Positions 57,374 to 64,000 of a DNA stretch of 64,000 nt are shown here, piece after piece (within the stretch, counting starts at the first letter, position 1; each line of letters starts with the position of its first letter). This stretch comes from Synechococcus sp. LTW-R. Lineage in GTDB: Bacteria; Cyanobacteriota; Cyanobacteriia; PCC-6307; Cyanobiaceae. The notes below the pieces were generated by a model. It had not been told where the DNA came from. It worked only from the letters and a program-made list of their open reading frames with translations, and searched no databases. The translations under genes and the position numbers were made by a program. The DNA is taken from assembly GCF_014217875.1 (NCBI RefSeq), contig NZ_CP059060.1, forward strand, positions 62,001 through 126,000, given 5' to 3'.

Positions 57374-58774
57374 TTACTCATCTGCGAATGTGTGTGTTCT
57401 GATTCTTAATTGAGAGTTCGTTTTTGTGTGCTCTCTATTGAAGATCGGAACTCGTTTCTGCTTTTCATCTGGAAGCTCAAGGATTGTCAGCTCACGGCTC
57501 CTGCTTCGTACGTCGGATCTGTCGTAATACCTATTCATGGTCTTAATGTCATGTCCGCTGATACGTGCGACCAAGTAAGCATCGACGCCTCTAGATAAAT
57601 GATTCTCGATGAATGTTGATCGCAGTGAGTAGATGGTGTATGGCTTTTCGCTAAAGCGGTTGCCGACCAACCTTTCTTGAGCTGCATCAATAGTCTTGCG
57701 CCACATGTAGTAGTAGCTGGCTGATGAATAAGGCAGCTTGTCGGCTTCAGGCTTTCCGAAAACGTAGTCATTGGGTCCGTATCTCGGGATGCCATGTTTG
57801 TCGCAGTAGGTGTCCTGAAAAGCTTTCCAGTGCAGCAGACGTGTGCTTGTTCGGCTCCAGCACGGGACTTCTCTGGGTGTTCCAGTTTTTGTTTCACGTA
57901 TGAACAGGTAGCAGATGTATCGGGATTCATTGCCGTCGGTAACTTCGACAAGGTCAACGTCTTTCCACTTCAGTTTCCGCAGTTCAATCGGTCTGCAGCC
58001 GCTCGACTTCGCGACATAGGTAAAGCACCACCAAAGCTGGCGCCAGTAGTGGTGGCGATGGTTGTCAAAGGTTGTTGATTCTTTTACTTGCTTTCTGATC
58101 TCCCTGTTGATTGTGAGCCAGTCAGCAGCGTTGATGGACGGGTTCGCGTTCAGATCGCCCATCGAGATCTTGATCTTGGGGACGAAGTCGGTGTCGAACA
58201 GGACTTCTGCGTCCACAAGCTTTCGCCTTCCAAGCCAGTTCTTGATGAACTGTGAAATTGCCTTGAGTTCCTTTTTGATCGTTTGCTTTGACTTGCCGCG
58301 CCTGTAGTACGGGTACCGCTCCAGGAAGGTGTTGTTGATCTGGTCGCAGAAGGTCACCTCTTGGAAATCGAGGTATCCAATGAAGTCCTTGCGTAGCGAC
58401 CTGGCTTTACGGCTGAAGCTTTCTTCTCCTATCCGGTTGGTGAGGACCTTCTCCTTTTCGCCCTGGAGGAATCGTTCCAGTTCTTCACGGACTGGAACGC
58501 GCTGCCGTTTGGCCGGTTTGTAGCTGTCTTGGGTGGCTGCTCTGCGCGGTTTGCTGGCTGCTGGAGGGTTGGCGATGCCATCGACGGCTGCGACGTACGC
58601 ATCCAGGCAACTGGCTTCAGCTTCCGCCTGGTTGGTCGCCCCGGGAACCAGTCGAACTACGTATGACTTAGTTCCTGGCTTCAGGACCCTGATGAACCAC
58701 TTGGTTGGATCCTTGCCGTAGCAGTAGATGGTTGCCTTGCCTCCAAGCACCTTTGCCTTGGTGTGGATGGTCAT
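57374..58774 (-). CDS. int: Tyrosine recombinase (phage-type integrase)
   Basis: A 466-residue site-specific recombinase. The catalytic set is R261 in GCRPIELRKLKW, K296 in RETKTGTPR, R385 in YSLRSTFIE, H408 in SGHDIKTMN and nucleophile Y417 in RYYDR. The usual HxxR box has Tyr382 in place of His. An N-terminal arm-binding domain (residues ~1-70) and a core-binding domain (~90-220) precede the catalytic part. It reads inward from the right end, 83 bases from the right 16-bp repeat, and has lower GC than its flanks. It should catalyse integration of this element. Confidence 0.9.
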   Translation of the reverse strand: MTIHTKAKVLGGKATIYCYGKDPTKWFIRVLKPGTKSYVVRLVPGATNQAEAEASCLDAYVAAVDGIANPPAASKPRRAATQDSYKPAKRQRVPVREELERFLQGEKEKVLTNRIGEESFSRKARSLRKDFIGYLDFQEVTFCDQINNTFLERYPYYRRGKSKQTIKKELKAISQFIKNWLGRRKLVDAEVLFDTDFVPKIKISMGDLNANPSINAADWLTINREIRKQVKESTTFDNHRHHYWRQLWWCFTYVAKSSGCRPIELRKLKWKDVDLVEVTDGNESRYICYLFIRETKTGTPREVPCWSRTSTRLLHWKAFQDTYCDKHGIPRYGPNDYVFGKPEADKLPYSSASYYYMWRKTIDAAQERLVGNRFSEKPYTIYSLRSTFIENHLSRGVDAYLVARISGHDIKTMNRYYDRSDVRSRSRELTILELPDEKQKRVPIFNREHTKTNSQLRIRTHTFADE

Positions 58775-58791
58775 GGCTCGGTGGTCTAAGA

Positions 58792-58809
58792 GTTTGAACA
58801 GGTTTGAAT
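58792..58809. repeat. GTTTGAACAGGTTTGAAT, possible right arm sites
   Basis: Two GTTTGAA copies in direct orientation between the recombinase start and the right 16-bp repeat. GTTTGAACAGG occurs identically at the left end (51717-51727). A match at both ends of the element supports a recombinase-binding role. Confidence 0.5.
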
Positions 58810-58856
58810 GCCTGTTGCAACCATCCTAAAAGCGTGTGAGAGCTAGTGATAGGAGA

Positions 58857-58872
58857 TCCGGCTGGGATCCAT
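58857..58872. repeat. attR-like 16-bp direct repeat
   Basis: TCCGGCTGGGATCCAT, identical to 51649-51664. It marks the right boundary of the element; the following DNA returns to the high GC of the core genome and runs into lnt. Confidence 0.85.
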
Positions 58873-58925
58873 GAACCCGCGAAGGTGCGCTGTCTGCACC
58901 ATGACGCTCTTTAGGGTCGGTGGCC

Positions 58926-60386
58926 ATGGCAGAGAACCGGCGACTGGTCTGGATTGGCGCCCTGCTGGCAGGGCTGCTCGCCGGTGCGGCCTTGCCTCCT
59001 TTGGGCGCGCCGCCCCTGCTCTGGCTCGCGCTGGTGCCGCTTTGGGCCTTGGGGCCAGGGCCGGCGGCCCTTTGGGCTGGTGCCGCGGTCTTGCTCAGCC
59101 ATCGCTGGTTGCTCTGGTTGCACCCCCTCGATTGGATCGGGGTGCCCCTTCCCTGGAGCCTGCCGCTCTGTCTCCTGCTCTACGTGGCCTTGGGGCTACT
59201 GGGTGCGGGCTTGGTCTCCCTCTGGCGGGGCCTTGTCGGGCGTCTGGGGGCCGGCCGTTGGTCCGTGGCGCTGTTGGGCTCTGCGCTCTGGGGCCTGGGC
59301 GAGGTCTGGATGGCCAAGGGGCCGTTGTTTTGGCTGGGGCTGGGTTCGGTGGCCCTGCCCGGTGACCGCGCCTTGGCGGGCCTGGCCCAGTGGGTCGGTG
59401 CTGGCGGGCTGGCGGCCGTGCAGTTGTTGCTGGCCTGGGGGCTCTGGCGCCTGCTGGCCGCTTGGTGGGAGGGCCGGCGGGGGCTCTGGCGCGGTGGTCT
59501 GGCTTGGCTGTTGGCGGTGGCGTTGCTCCATGGCCTCGGCTGGCAGCAGCTCCAGCGCAGCGCCCTGGCTGATCCGGCGGCTCCCTGGTTGTCGGTGCTG
59601 GTGCTTCAGCCCGATATCCCGACCCGGGAGAAGTTCAGTTGGACCCAGCAGCGGGCCCTGGAGCGCCGCTTGCGGCAGGCCCAGGCGGAGGCGGAGGCCC
59701 GGGGCGCGGAGCTGTTGGTGTTGCCGGAGGGTGCGTTGGCCCTAGGGCAGGGGCTGCCTGCGCCAGGGGCGGTCGAGGTACTCAGCGGTGGCTTCCGCCA
59801 GGAGGAGATTGTGCTGCGCAGCAGTGTTCTGCGCTTTCCCCCGGGGCAGCTGGAGGCGAACGGTGCGATCGATAAGCACCGGCTGGTGCCTCTGGGGGAA
59901 TGGGTCCCCGGTGGCTCCCTGTTGCGTTGGGCGGGATTGTCCGCGGTCGGCGGCGTGGAGCCTGGGCCGGAGTCGCGGTTGCTGCGGCGCCCGGCGGGTG
60001 ATCTGGCCGTCGCCATTTGCTACGAGATCGCCGATGGGGCGGGCCTGATCGGTGCGGCGCAGGCTGGGGCCGGCTGGATCCTGGCTAGCGCCAACCTGGA
60101 CCCCTATCCGCGGCTGTTGCAGCAACAGTTCCAGGCCCTCTCCCAGTTGCGGGCAATCGAGGCCAGTCGCTGGTTGGTGAGTGCGGCCAACAGTGGGCCG
60201 AGCTTGGTGGTGCAGCCCGATGGGGCGCTGGGGGTATCCCTCGCCCCGATGCAGCCGGGGACGCTGCTGGTGCGACTGCAACTCCGTTCAGGCGGGACCC
60301 CGTATGGCCGCCTCGGGGAATGGCCGCTGCTGCTCGCCGCCGCCGGGGGCTTCGTCGCAAGCCGGTCTCGCATGAGACAATCTTGA
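58926..60386 (+). CDS. lnt: Apolipoprotein N-acyltransferase Lnt
   Basis: A 486-residue inner-membrane enzyme that adds the third acyl chain to lipoproteins. The N-terminal half has about six hydrophobic helices; the C-terminal half is a nitrilase domain with the Glu in VLPEGALAL, the Lys in DKHRLVPLGEWVP and the catalytic Cys in AICYEIADG. ATG 58926 is preferred over GTG 58920. Without the element its start would be divergent from and close to the phasin-like gene. Confidence 0.92.
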   Translation: MAENRRLVWIGALLAGLLAGAALPPLGAPPLLWLALVPLWALGPGPAALWAGAAVLLSHRWLLWLHPLDWIGVPLPWSLPLCLLLYVALGLLGAGLVSLWRGLVGRLGAGRWSVALLGSALWGLGEVWMAKGPLFWLGLGSVALPGDRALAGLAQWVGAGGLAAVQLLLAWGLWRLLAAWWEGRRGLWRGGLAWLLAVALLHGLGWQQLQRSALADPAAPWLSVLVLQPDIPTREKFSWTQQRALERRLRQAQAEAEARGAELLVLPEGALALGQGLPAPGAVEVLSGGFRQEEIVLRSSVLRFPPGQLEANGAIDKHRLVPLGEWVPGGSLLRWAGLSAVGGVEPGPESRLLRRPAGDLAVAICYEIADGAGLIGAAQAGAGWILASANLDPYPRLLQQQFQALSQLRAIEASRWLVSAANSGPSLVVQPDGALGVSLAPMQPGTLLVRLQLRSGGTPYGRLGEWPLLLAAAGGFVASRSRMRQS

Positions 60387-60405
60387 GACTTGCTTAAGGC
60401 GCCTT

Positions 60406-60936
60406 TTGCTTTCCTTCCGCTCTGGTCTCCTGGGTCTGGGCTTGGTGGCCGCCGCCGCGCTGCTTCCTGCGCCTGGACGGGGAGCCGATCAGGCGGATGC
60501 GGCCCTGGAGGCCGTGCAGGCCTTGGGGGTTGTGGTGATCGAGCGGGCTGAGTGCGGCGGGCCGCGCCATCTCGCCACCTACAACATGGGCGCCAATGTC
60601 CTCTGTCTCTCGACGGCCCTCGAGCGGGACCCGCAGAAGCGGGCCAAGGTGATCCAGCACGAGTTGGTGCATGTGGTGCAGGACTGCCTGGATGGCTTGG
60701 GCACGCCTACGTCCCTGACCTTGGCGGAGGGTCTGCGCTCCAGCGGTCAGCTGAGCGGCGAGCAGGTGAATGGATTCTTCCTGCAGCACCTGCGCAAGCA
60801 GGGCAACTTGAATCACGTGGTGGCTTCAACGGCGCAGTTGCCCCTGGAGAGCCGTCAGCGTGAATTTGAGGCCTATGCCCTGCAGGCGGATCCGGCCATG
60901 GTGGCTCACCTGTTGAAGGCAACCTGCAAGCCTTAA
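60406..60936 (+). CDS. Secreted HExxH protein
   Basis: A 176-residue protein from a TTG, with signal peptide (SGLLGLGLVAAAALLPAPGRGA). IQHELVHVVQDC contains HELVH, a zinc-metallopeptidase-type HExxH. Cys residues flank it (ERAECGG, LCLST, VQDC, ATCKP), suggesting disulphides. It closely resembles the gene at 61548 in the pattern C...VLC...DP(Q)R/K...HExxHV. Peptidase activity is inference from the motif. Follows lnt after 19 bases; a terminator follows. Confidence 0.7.
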   Translation: MLSFRSGLLGLGLVAAAALLPAPGRGADQADAALEAVQALGVVVIERAECGGPRHLATYNMGANVLCLSTALERDPQKRAKVIQHELVHVVQDCLDGLGTPTSLTLAEGLRSSGQLSGEQVNGFFLQHLRKQGNLNHVVASTAQLPLESRQREFEAYALQADPAMVAHLLKATCKP

Positions 60937-60941
60937 AGGCG

Positions 60942-60972
60942 CCCCCAAGCGTCGGTCTTCTCTTGGGGGTTT
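60942..60972 (+). terminator. Hairpin after the HExxH gene
   Basis: CCCCCAAG (60942-60949) pairs with CTTGGGGG (60962-60969), followed by a short TTTG. Loop of 12 bases. Probable terminator. Confidence 0.7.
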
Positions 60973-61030
60973 GTGCTGCTCTCCCCGTAGGTATTCAGCC
61001 GCAGGTTGTTGTGCCTAAATCGCCAAAAGT

Positions 61031-61270
61031 GTGGCATTTATACCTGGAAGAAAAGCGGTCACCAGGGCTAGGACCAAAGGAGTTGCCGCTTTCGCTGTGA
61101 CCGCTTATCCCTGTTGCGCTGCCTGTAAGAACTTCATCATCGCTGGCGGCATGGGGGTCTGCCGCTGCTGGCGAATGACGATGAGTTTGAAGGATGCTGA
61201 GGCGCAGGTCCGTTGTCCCTATTGGGTGCGCGCTGAAGCGGTGGAGGATCCCTACGAGACGTTCGATTGA
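61031..61270 (+). CDS. Possible small cysteine-rich protein
   Basis: A 79-codon frame from a GTG. The second half reads AYPCCAACKNFIIAGG, then GVCRCWRM and VRCPYWVRAE, with paired Cys residues as in a small metal-binding protein; the acidic end VEDPYETFD is protein-like. The first ~25 residues are less convincing and the real start may be inside. No homologue recognised. Confidence 0.4.
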   Translation: MAFIPGRKAVTRARTKGVAAFAVTAYPCCAACKNFIIAGGMGVCRCWRMTMSLKDAEAQVRCPYWVRAEAVEDPYETFD

Positions 61271-61278
61271 GTCCTGCG

Positions 61279-61449
61279 TCACAGCTTGAGGTCGCCTGCT
61301 TGCTCTTGATCGGGCACCTGTCGACTCAGAGTTGAGACGCATTCGTCGCAAGCGCGATGCCGGACCTTGTGTCTCTGACGGCGATCCTTCTGTATCTGAC
61401 GGCCAAGGGGGTGCATGCCTTCTGGTTGAGTGACGCCGCATCGGCTCAT
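61279..61449 (-). CDS. Possible 56-residue His/Cys protein
   Basis: From an ATG at 61449: MSRCGVTQPEGMHPLGRQIQ, then KDRRQRHKVRHRACDECVST. It is basic with His and a CDEC pair, and converges on the preceding small ORF. The frame continues upstream without clear protein character. The remaining bases to 61547 hold nothing I can support. Confidence 0.35.
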   Translation of the reverse strand: MSRCGVTQPEGMHPLGRQIQKDRRQRHKVRHRACDECVSTLSRQVPDQEQAGDLKL

Positions 61450-61547
61450 CGCCCTGGGCGGGGCTGAAATCTGTAGAGGTTTGTCCTGAAAAGACCCGCA
61501 ACCACCTGTCTTGGGTCTGCTGAGACCAGGAATGAGAGTGGCGGCGT

Positions 61548-62043
61548 TTGCGGGTCTCTGGCGCAAGTCGTTGGCTGGCCGCAGCGGATGTGCTGCTGGG
61601 GTTTGCTCTCGTGGCGTCTCCTGCGCGGGCGGAGCGCCTCAGGTCGATTGCGCTGCTTCAGGGACTGCTGCGTCGGGCGGGAACCGAGACATTGGTGGCG
61701 CGGGATTGCCCCAAGCAATTGATGGGTGCGTTTGTCTTCGCCCGCAATGCCGTCGTCCTCTGCGCGAACAACCTCAAAGGTGATCCCCAGCGGGTCTGGG
61801 AGACCTTGGCCCACGAGTCGGCCCATGTGATGCAGCACTGGGCGTCAGCCGATCTTTGAGAGGGATCACTTGGGCTTGGATTTTTTGCTCGCCCATCACC
61901 GCTCACCGGAGTTGTTCAAGGCGGTCGGCCACTACCACCCCAGTCAGCACCTCACGGAGATCGAGGCGCGCATCGTCCAGGGGTTGCCCGCCGAGGAGGT
62001 GATGAATCTCTTCCGCCGCTCCTGCGCGGATCGCCTGCTCTAG
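61548..62043 (+). pseudogene. Second HExxH secreted protein, broken by a frameshift
   Basis: A TTG start gives signal peptide WLAAADVLLGFALVASPARA and then LRRAGTETLVARDCPKQLMG, VVLCANNLKGDPQRVWETLA and HESAHVMQHW, ending at TGA 61857-61859. The adjacent frame continues at once with QPIFERDHLGLDFLLAHHRS, then FKAVGHYHPSQHLTEIEARI, to TAG 62041-62043. Removing one G from the GGG run at 61840-61842 joins the halves as HVMQHWRQPIFERD. The joined protein (~164 residues) parallels the neighbour at 60406. Could be a real mutation or a sequencing error in the G run. Its end overlaps the selO stop. Confidence 0.7.
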
Positions 62044-63719
62044 GACGAGCAGCTGTAGTGGGAGAGGCCGCCGGCGTTGAAGAACTCGCGGGGCTTGAGT
62101 TGGCCGTAGGTGGCGGCGAGTTTGGCGGGCGGGGAGACGTAGGGATCGCGGAAGACCGCCTGCAGTTCTCGGATCAAGCTCAGGTCGCCTCCTGCGGCGC
62201 GCTCGTAGGCCGGCGCCACGAGCCATTCGCGCCAGGTGATCTGCGGATTGGCGCGCCGCATCGTCGCCTTGGCATCGCCGCTGGTCTGCCCATGCCAGCG
62301 CTCGAGCCAGGCCGACCAGCGTTGCTCCAGCTCAGCGTCAATGGGTAGGTAGAAGGCGGCCTTGAGGGGCTCGATCTGTTCGGGGAGGTCCGAGAGCGCG
62401 CGGAAGGTCGCGGTGTAATCAGCCCTCGAGCTGGCCAGCAATTGCAGCAGGTCCTTGAGCAGGACGTCGTCGTATCGGGGTAGCCCGAGCTTGCGGCACC
62501 ACATCGCTTCGAGAGCCGTCCCCATCGCTTCGCTGAAGCCCTCACGCAGGGCATCGAGCTGCGCCAGGGCCTCCGCATCTCCCTCGAGCAGTGGTCGCAG
62601 GGCGGACCAGAACATCTGGTAGTTGGCTTCCGCTGCCGCCGGTTGATTGAGGAAGCAGAAGTGCTCGCCGCCGCCGGTCCACGGCTGGAAGCGGGGATCG
62701 AAGAGCTCGCAGAAACCGAAGGGGCCGTAGTCGAGGGTGTAGCCGCCGGCGGCGCAGTTGTCGCTGTTGAAGTTCCCCTGGCAGTAGCCGACGCGGATCC
62801 AGTCCGCCACCAGTGACGTCAGGCGCTCCCTGAACAGCCGGGCCAACTCGAGGACCTGCTGCGGGAAGGGCAGGCCTGCGTTGATCTCGCCGCGGTAATT
62901 CCGCTCGATCAGGTGAGCTGTGATCTGCTGCAGTTCACGTAGGGCGCCTGGGTGGGCGTTGCTTCGCGCCCGGCGGGCAAACAGTTCCAGTTGCCCCACC
63001 CGCAGGAAGGACGGCGCGACCCGGGTCGTGATCGCCGCCGGGTTGTTGACCATGACGTCCGGCTCAAACGAGCGGGACTGAGGCGAGTACCAGGGCCGCC
63101 TGACGCCTTCGGCTTGGGACACGTAGAGGGTGAGGGAGCGGGTTGTGGGCACCCCCAGGGCGTGCATGAACTCCTGGGCGAGGAACTCGCGCACGCTTGA
63201 GCGCAGCACGGCCCGGCCGTCCGCGCCGCGGCAGTAGGGGGTCGGGCCGCCCCCCTTGAGTTGCATCTCCCAGCGCTGGCCTTCAAAGAGGCCTTCGAAG
63301 ATCGAGATCGCCCGGCCGTCGCCGTAGCCATTGCCAGTGCCGAAGGGGCACTGCTGGATGTACTCGGTGCCGTAGATCGACAGGGCGTAGCCCGTCGCCC
63401 AGCCATAGGGGCGCATGGCACCGTGGGCAACGCTGCTGTCGCCGGAGAAGAGTCGGCGGAAATCCTCGTCCTGGGCGAGTTCGTCGCTGAGGCCGAGCTC
63501 GGCAAAGAGGCTGGCGCTGTGGGCGACGTACTCCGGCTCCGGCAGTGGGGTCGGCGTGACGGGGACGTAGTGCCCGGAATAGACCTGACGTGGCCGGTGG
63601 TCCTCGCCATCGCTACTGGCCTCGGGGTCCGCTTGGAGGGACTCCAGCAGGGAGTAGTCGACCTGACCTGCGAAGGCCTTAAAGCTCTCGATGACCCGGG
63701 CGTTCTCGCTGCTGTTCAT
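62040..63719 (-). CDS. selO: Protein adenylyltransferase SelO (YdiU family)
   Basis: A 559-residue pseudokinase-fold protein. [20 protein letters not shown] and [20 protein letters not shown] are signature segments, with [16 protein letters not shown] in the middle of the active-site region. The family transfers AMP to proteins in redox stress. It ends with a C-S-S tail; in some eukaryotes the corresponding position near the C-terminus is selenocysteine. Met at 63719 is the natural start. The stop overlaps that of the broken gene. Confidence 0.93.
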   Translation of the reverse strand: MNSSENARVIESFKAFAGQVDYSLLESLQADPEASSDGEDHRPRQVYSGHYVPVTPTPLPEPEYVAHSASLFAELGLSDELAQDEDFRRLFSGDSSVAHGAMRPYGWATGYALSIYGTEYIQQCPFGTGNGYGDGRAISIFEGLFEGQRWEMQLKGGGPTPYCRGADGRAVLRSSVREFLAQEFMHALGVPTTRSLTLYVSQAEGVRRPWYSPQSRSFEPDVMVNNPAAITTRVAPSFLRVGQLELFARRARSNAHPGALRELQQITAHLIERNYRGEINAGLPFPQQVLELARLFRERLTSLVADWIRVGYCQGNFNSDNCAAGGYTLDYGPFGFCELFDPRFQPWTGGGEHFCFLNQPAAAEANYQMFWSALRPLLEGDAEALAQLDALREGFSEAMGTALEAMWCRKLGLPRYDDVLLKDLLQLLASSRADYTATFRALSDLPEQIEPLKAAFYLPIDAELEQRWSAWLERWHGQTSGDAKATMRRANPQITWREWLVAPAYERAAGGDLSLIRELQAVFRDPYVSPPAKLAATYGQLKPREFFNAGGLSHYSCSS

Positions 63720-63732
63720 GGGGGTTGGGCAC

Positions 63733-63760
63733 AAAAAAGCCCAGGACAAGCCTGGGCTTT
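63733..63760 (-). terminator. Terminator of the tRNA-Ala locus
   Basis: On the minus strand AAAGCCCAGG and CCTGGGCTTTTTT form a hairpin with a T run, 8 bases after the tRNA 3' end and just before selO. It is the native terminator of the interrupted tRNA gene. Confidence 0.85.
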
Positions 63761-63767
63761 CGGTAAG

Positions 63768-63810
63768 TGGAGCCAAGGAGACTCGAACTCCTGACCCCCT
63801 GCATGCCATT
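63768..63810 (-). other. Attachment site: 3' half of tRNA-Ala(GGC)
   Basis: On the minus strand the sequence begins at the anticodon loop (ATGGCAT, anticodon GGC), and continues GCAGG-GGGTC, the T arm AGGAGTTCGAGTCTCCT, acceptor TGGCTCC and A73. The 5' half (acceptor, D arm, 5' anticodon stem) is absent: upstream is AT-rich foreign-looking DNA. This is the signature left when an element integrates at a tRNA anticodon loop and duplicates the 3' half; the complete tRNA should sit at the element's far end, outside the window. Confidence 0.75.
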
Positions 63811-63872
63811 TAGGCGTTTTAAGGGGCAAGAATCCTTTCCTGTACTCAATTCTAACCAAATTATCACAAATT

Positions 63873-63896
63873 ATGTGCGCAGATATGTGCGCACAT
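63873..63896. repeat. ATGTGCGCA repeat and palindrome near the tRNA attachment site
   Basis: ATGTGCGCA occurs at 63873-63881 and 63885-63893; the second copy extends to the perfect 12-base palindrome ATGTGCGCACAT (63885-63896). It lies 60 bases inside the presumed element, a place where recombinase or regulator binding sites are expected. Confidence 0.45.
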
Positions 63897-63910
63897 CTGT
63901 CCTGCCTTGA

Positions 63911-64000
63911 TCACTGCCCCAACAGCTTCGCTTTGGCTGCCGAGAACTCTTCTTCGGTAAGTAGCCCCTGGTCTTTCATCGCGCCGAAGCCCAAAAAGCA
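63911..64000 (-). CDS. SHOCT-domain protein, C-terminal end only
   Basis: The last 29 codons of a gene entering from beyond the window, ending at TGA 63913-63911. The translation CFLGFGAMKDQGLLTEEEFS then AAKAKLLGQ matches the SHOCT (short C-terminal) domain pattern L-x-x-x-G-[LI]-[IL]-T-x-x-E-[FY]-x-x-K-K-x-x-[LI]-L. SHOCT tails occur on diverse proteins, often secreted, membrane or phage-related. It is the nearest gene to the tRNA-Ala boundary in the second insertion. Confidence 0.7.
   Translation of the reverse strand, partial: CFLGFGAMKDQGLLTEEEFSAAKAKLLGQ

Larger units (their letters stand above)
51649..58872. mobile_element. 7.2-kb integrative element with tyrosine recombinase
   Basis: A segment of visibly lower GC than both flanks is bounded by a perfect 16-bp direct repeat, TCCGGCTGGGATCCAT, at 51649-51664 and 58857-58872. 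A tyrosine recombinase gene lies 83 bases inside the right repeat. Short TTTGAA-type repeats occur just inside both ends. Removing one repeat copy and the interior (7208 bp) would place lnt upstream of and divergent from the phasin-like gene, giving an unbroken core-genome order. There are no capsid, terminase, replication or conjugation genes visible, so it is a small integrative element or satellite, not a full prophage. Confidence 0.85.

Noticed and set aside
58857-58872. 16-bp repeat as a chance match
   Set aside because: Two exact 16-base copies flanking a recombinase-bearing, lower-GC segment, exactly at the points where core gene order resumes, make coincidence unlikely.
63768-63810. 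Complete tRNA at the right end of the window
   Set aside because: Only the part from the anticodon loop to the 3' end is present; no D arm or 5' acceptor strand can be found in the next 100 bases.
1-64000. CRISPR arrays or insertion sequences
   Set aside because: I saw no regularly spaced direct repeats and no transposase-like ORF in the window.

Overview
The window is GC-rich chromosomal DNA from a unicellular picocyanobacterium of the Synechococcus/Cyanobium type. The evidence is a complete kaiA-kaiB-kaiC clock cluster next to rplU-rpmA, psbV, a plant-type ferredoxin gene, an nblS-type histidine kinase, a photosystem II S4-domain protein, DUF1825, lrtA/hpf, and a lipid A (lpxC-fabZ-lpxA-lpxB) cluster behind an Omp85/BamA gene. 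Species assignment is inference.

Layout. 1-5.1 kb (minus): a Rad50/SbcC-like ATPase (cut by the window edge), its SbcD-like nuclease partner, and murD. 5.1-10.7 kb: tRNA-Val, S4 protein, serA, prmA, ferredoxin and psbV. 10.8-17.1 kb: rnz, a SpoIID-type secreted protein, a nagB-like gene, yebC, truB, a YhhQ-type transporter and a methyltransferase. 17.1-22.8 kb: rplU-rpmA, kaiABC, nblS. 22.8-32.3 kb: purD, a secreted unknown, purC, then bamA-lpxC-fabZ-lpxA-lpxB-msrA, a tightly packed outer-membrane assembly and lipid A operon. 32.4-51.7 kb: housekeeping genes (pepA, tyrS, pyrF, recO, deoC, hpf, lipB, an acyl activating enzyme, pdhC, queA, sodB, FKBP), a LuxR-type regulator and a leftover tail of a beta-carbonic anhydrase gene.

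51.65-58.87 kb is the most interesting part. It is a 7.2-kb integrative element of visibly lower GC, bounded by a perfect 16-bp direct repeat (51649-51664 and 58857-58872) and carrying a tyrosine recombinase just inside its right end. It is inserted exactly at the start codon of a small phasin-like gene, separating that gene from lnt. TTTGAA-containing repeats lie just inside both ends. The recombinase heads a compact minus-strand row of small unknown genes, one coding for a protein with two ribbon-helix-helix-like segments. The cargo includes two secreted outer-membrane beta-barrel proteins.

58.9-63.7 kb: lnt, two related secreted HExxH proteins (the second broken by a frameshift), two doubtful small cysteine-containing ORFs, and selO. 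At 63.77 kb a bare 3' half of tRNA-Ala(GGC), broken at the anticodon loop, marks the edge of a second insertion that continues beyond the window; the last 90 bases hold the end of a SHOCT-domain gene.
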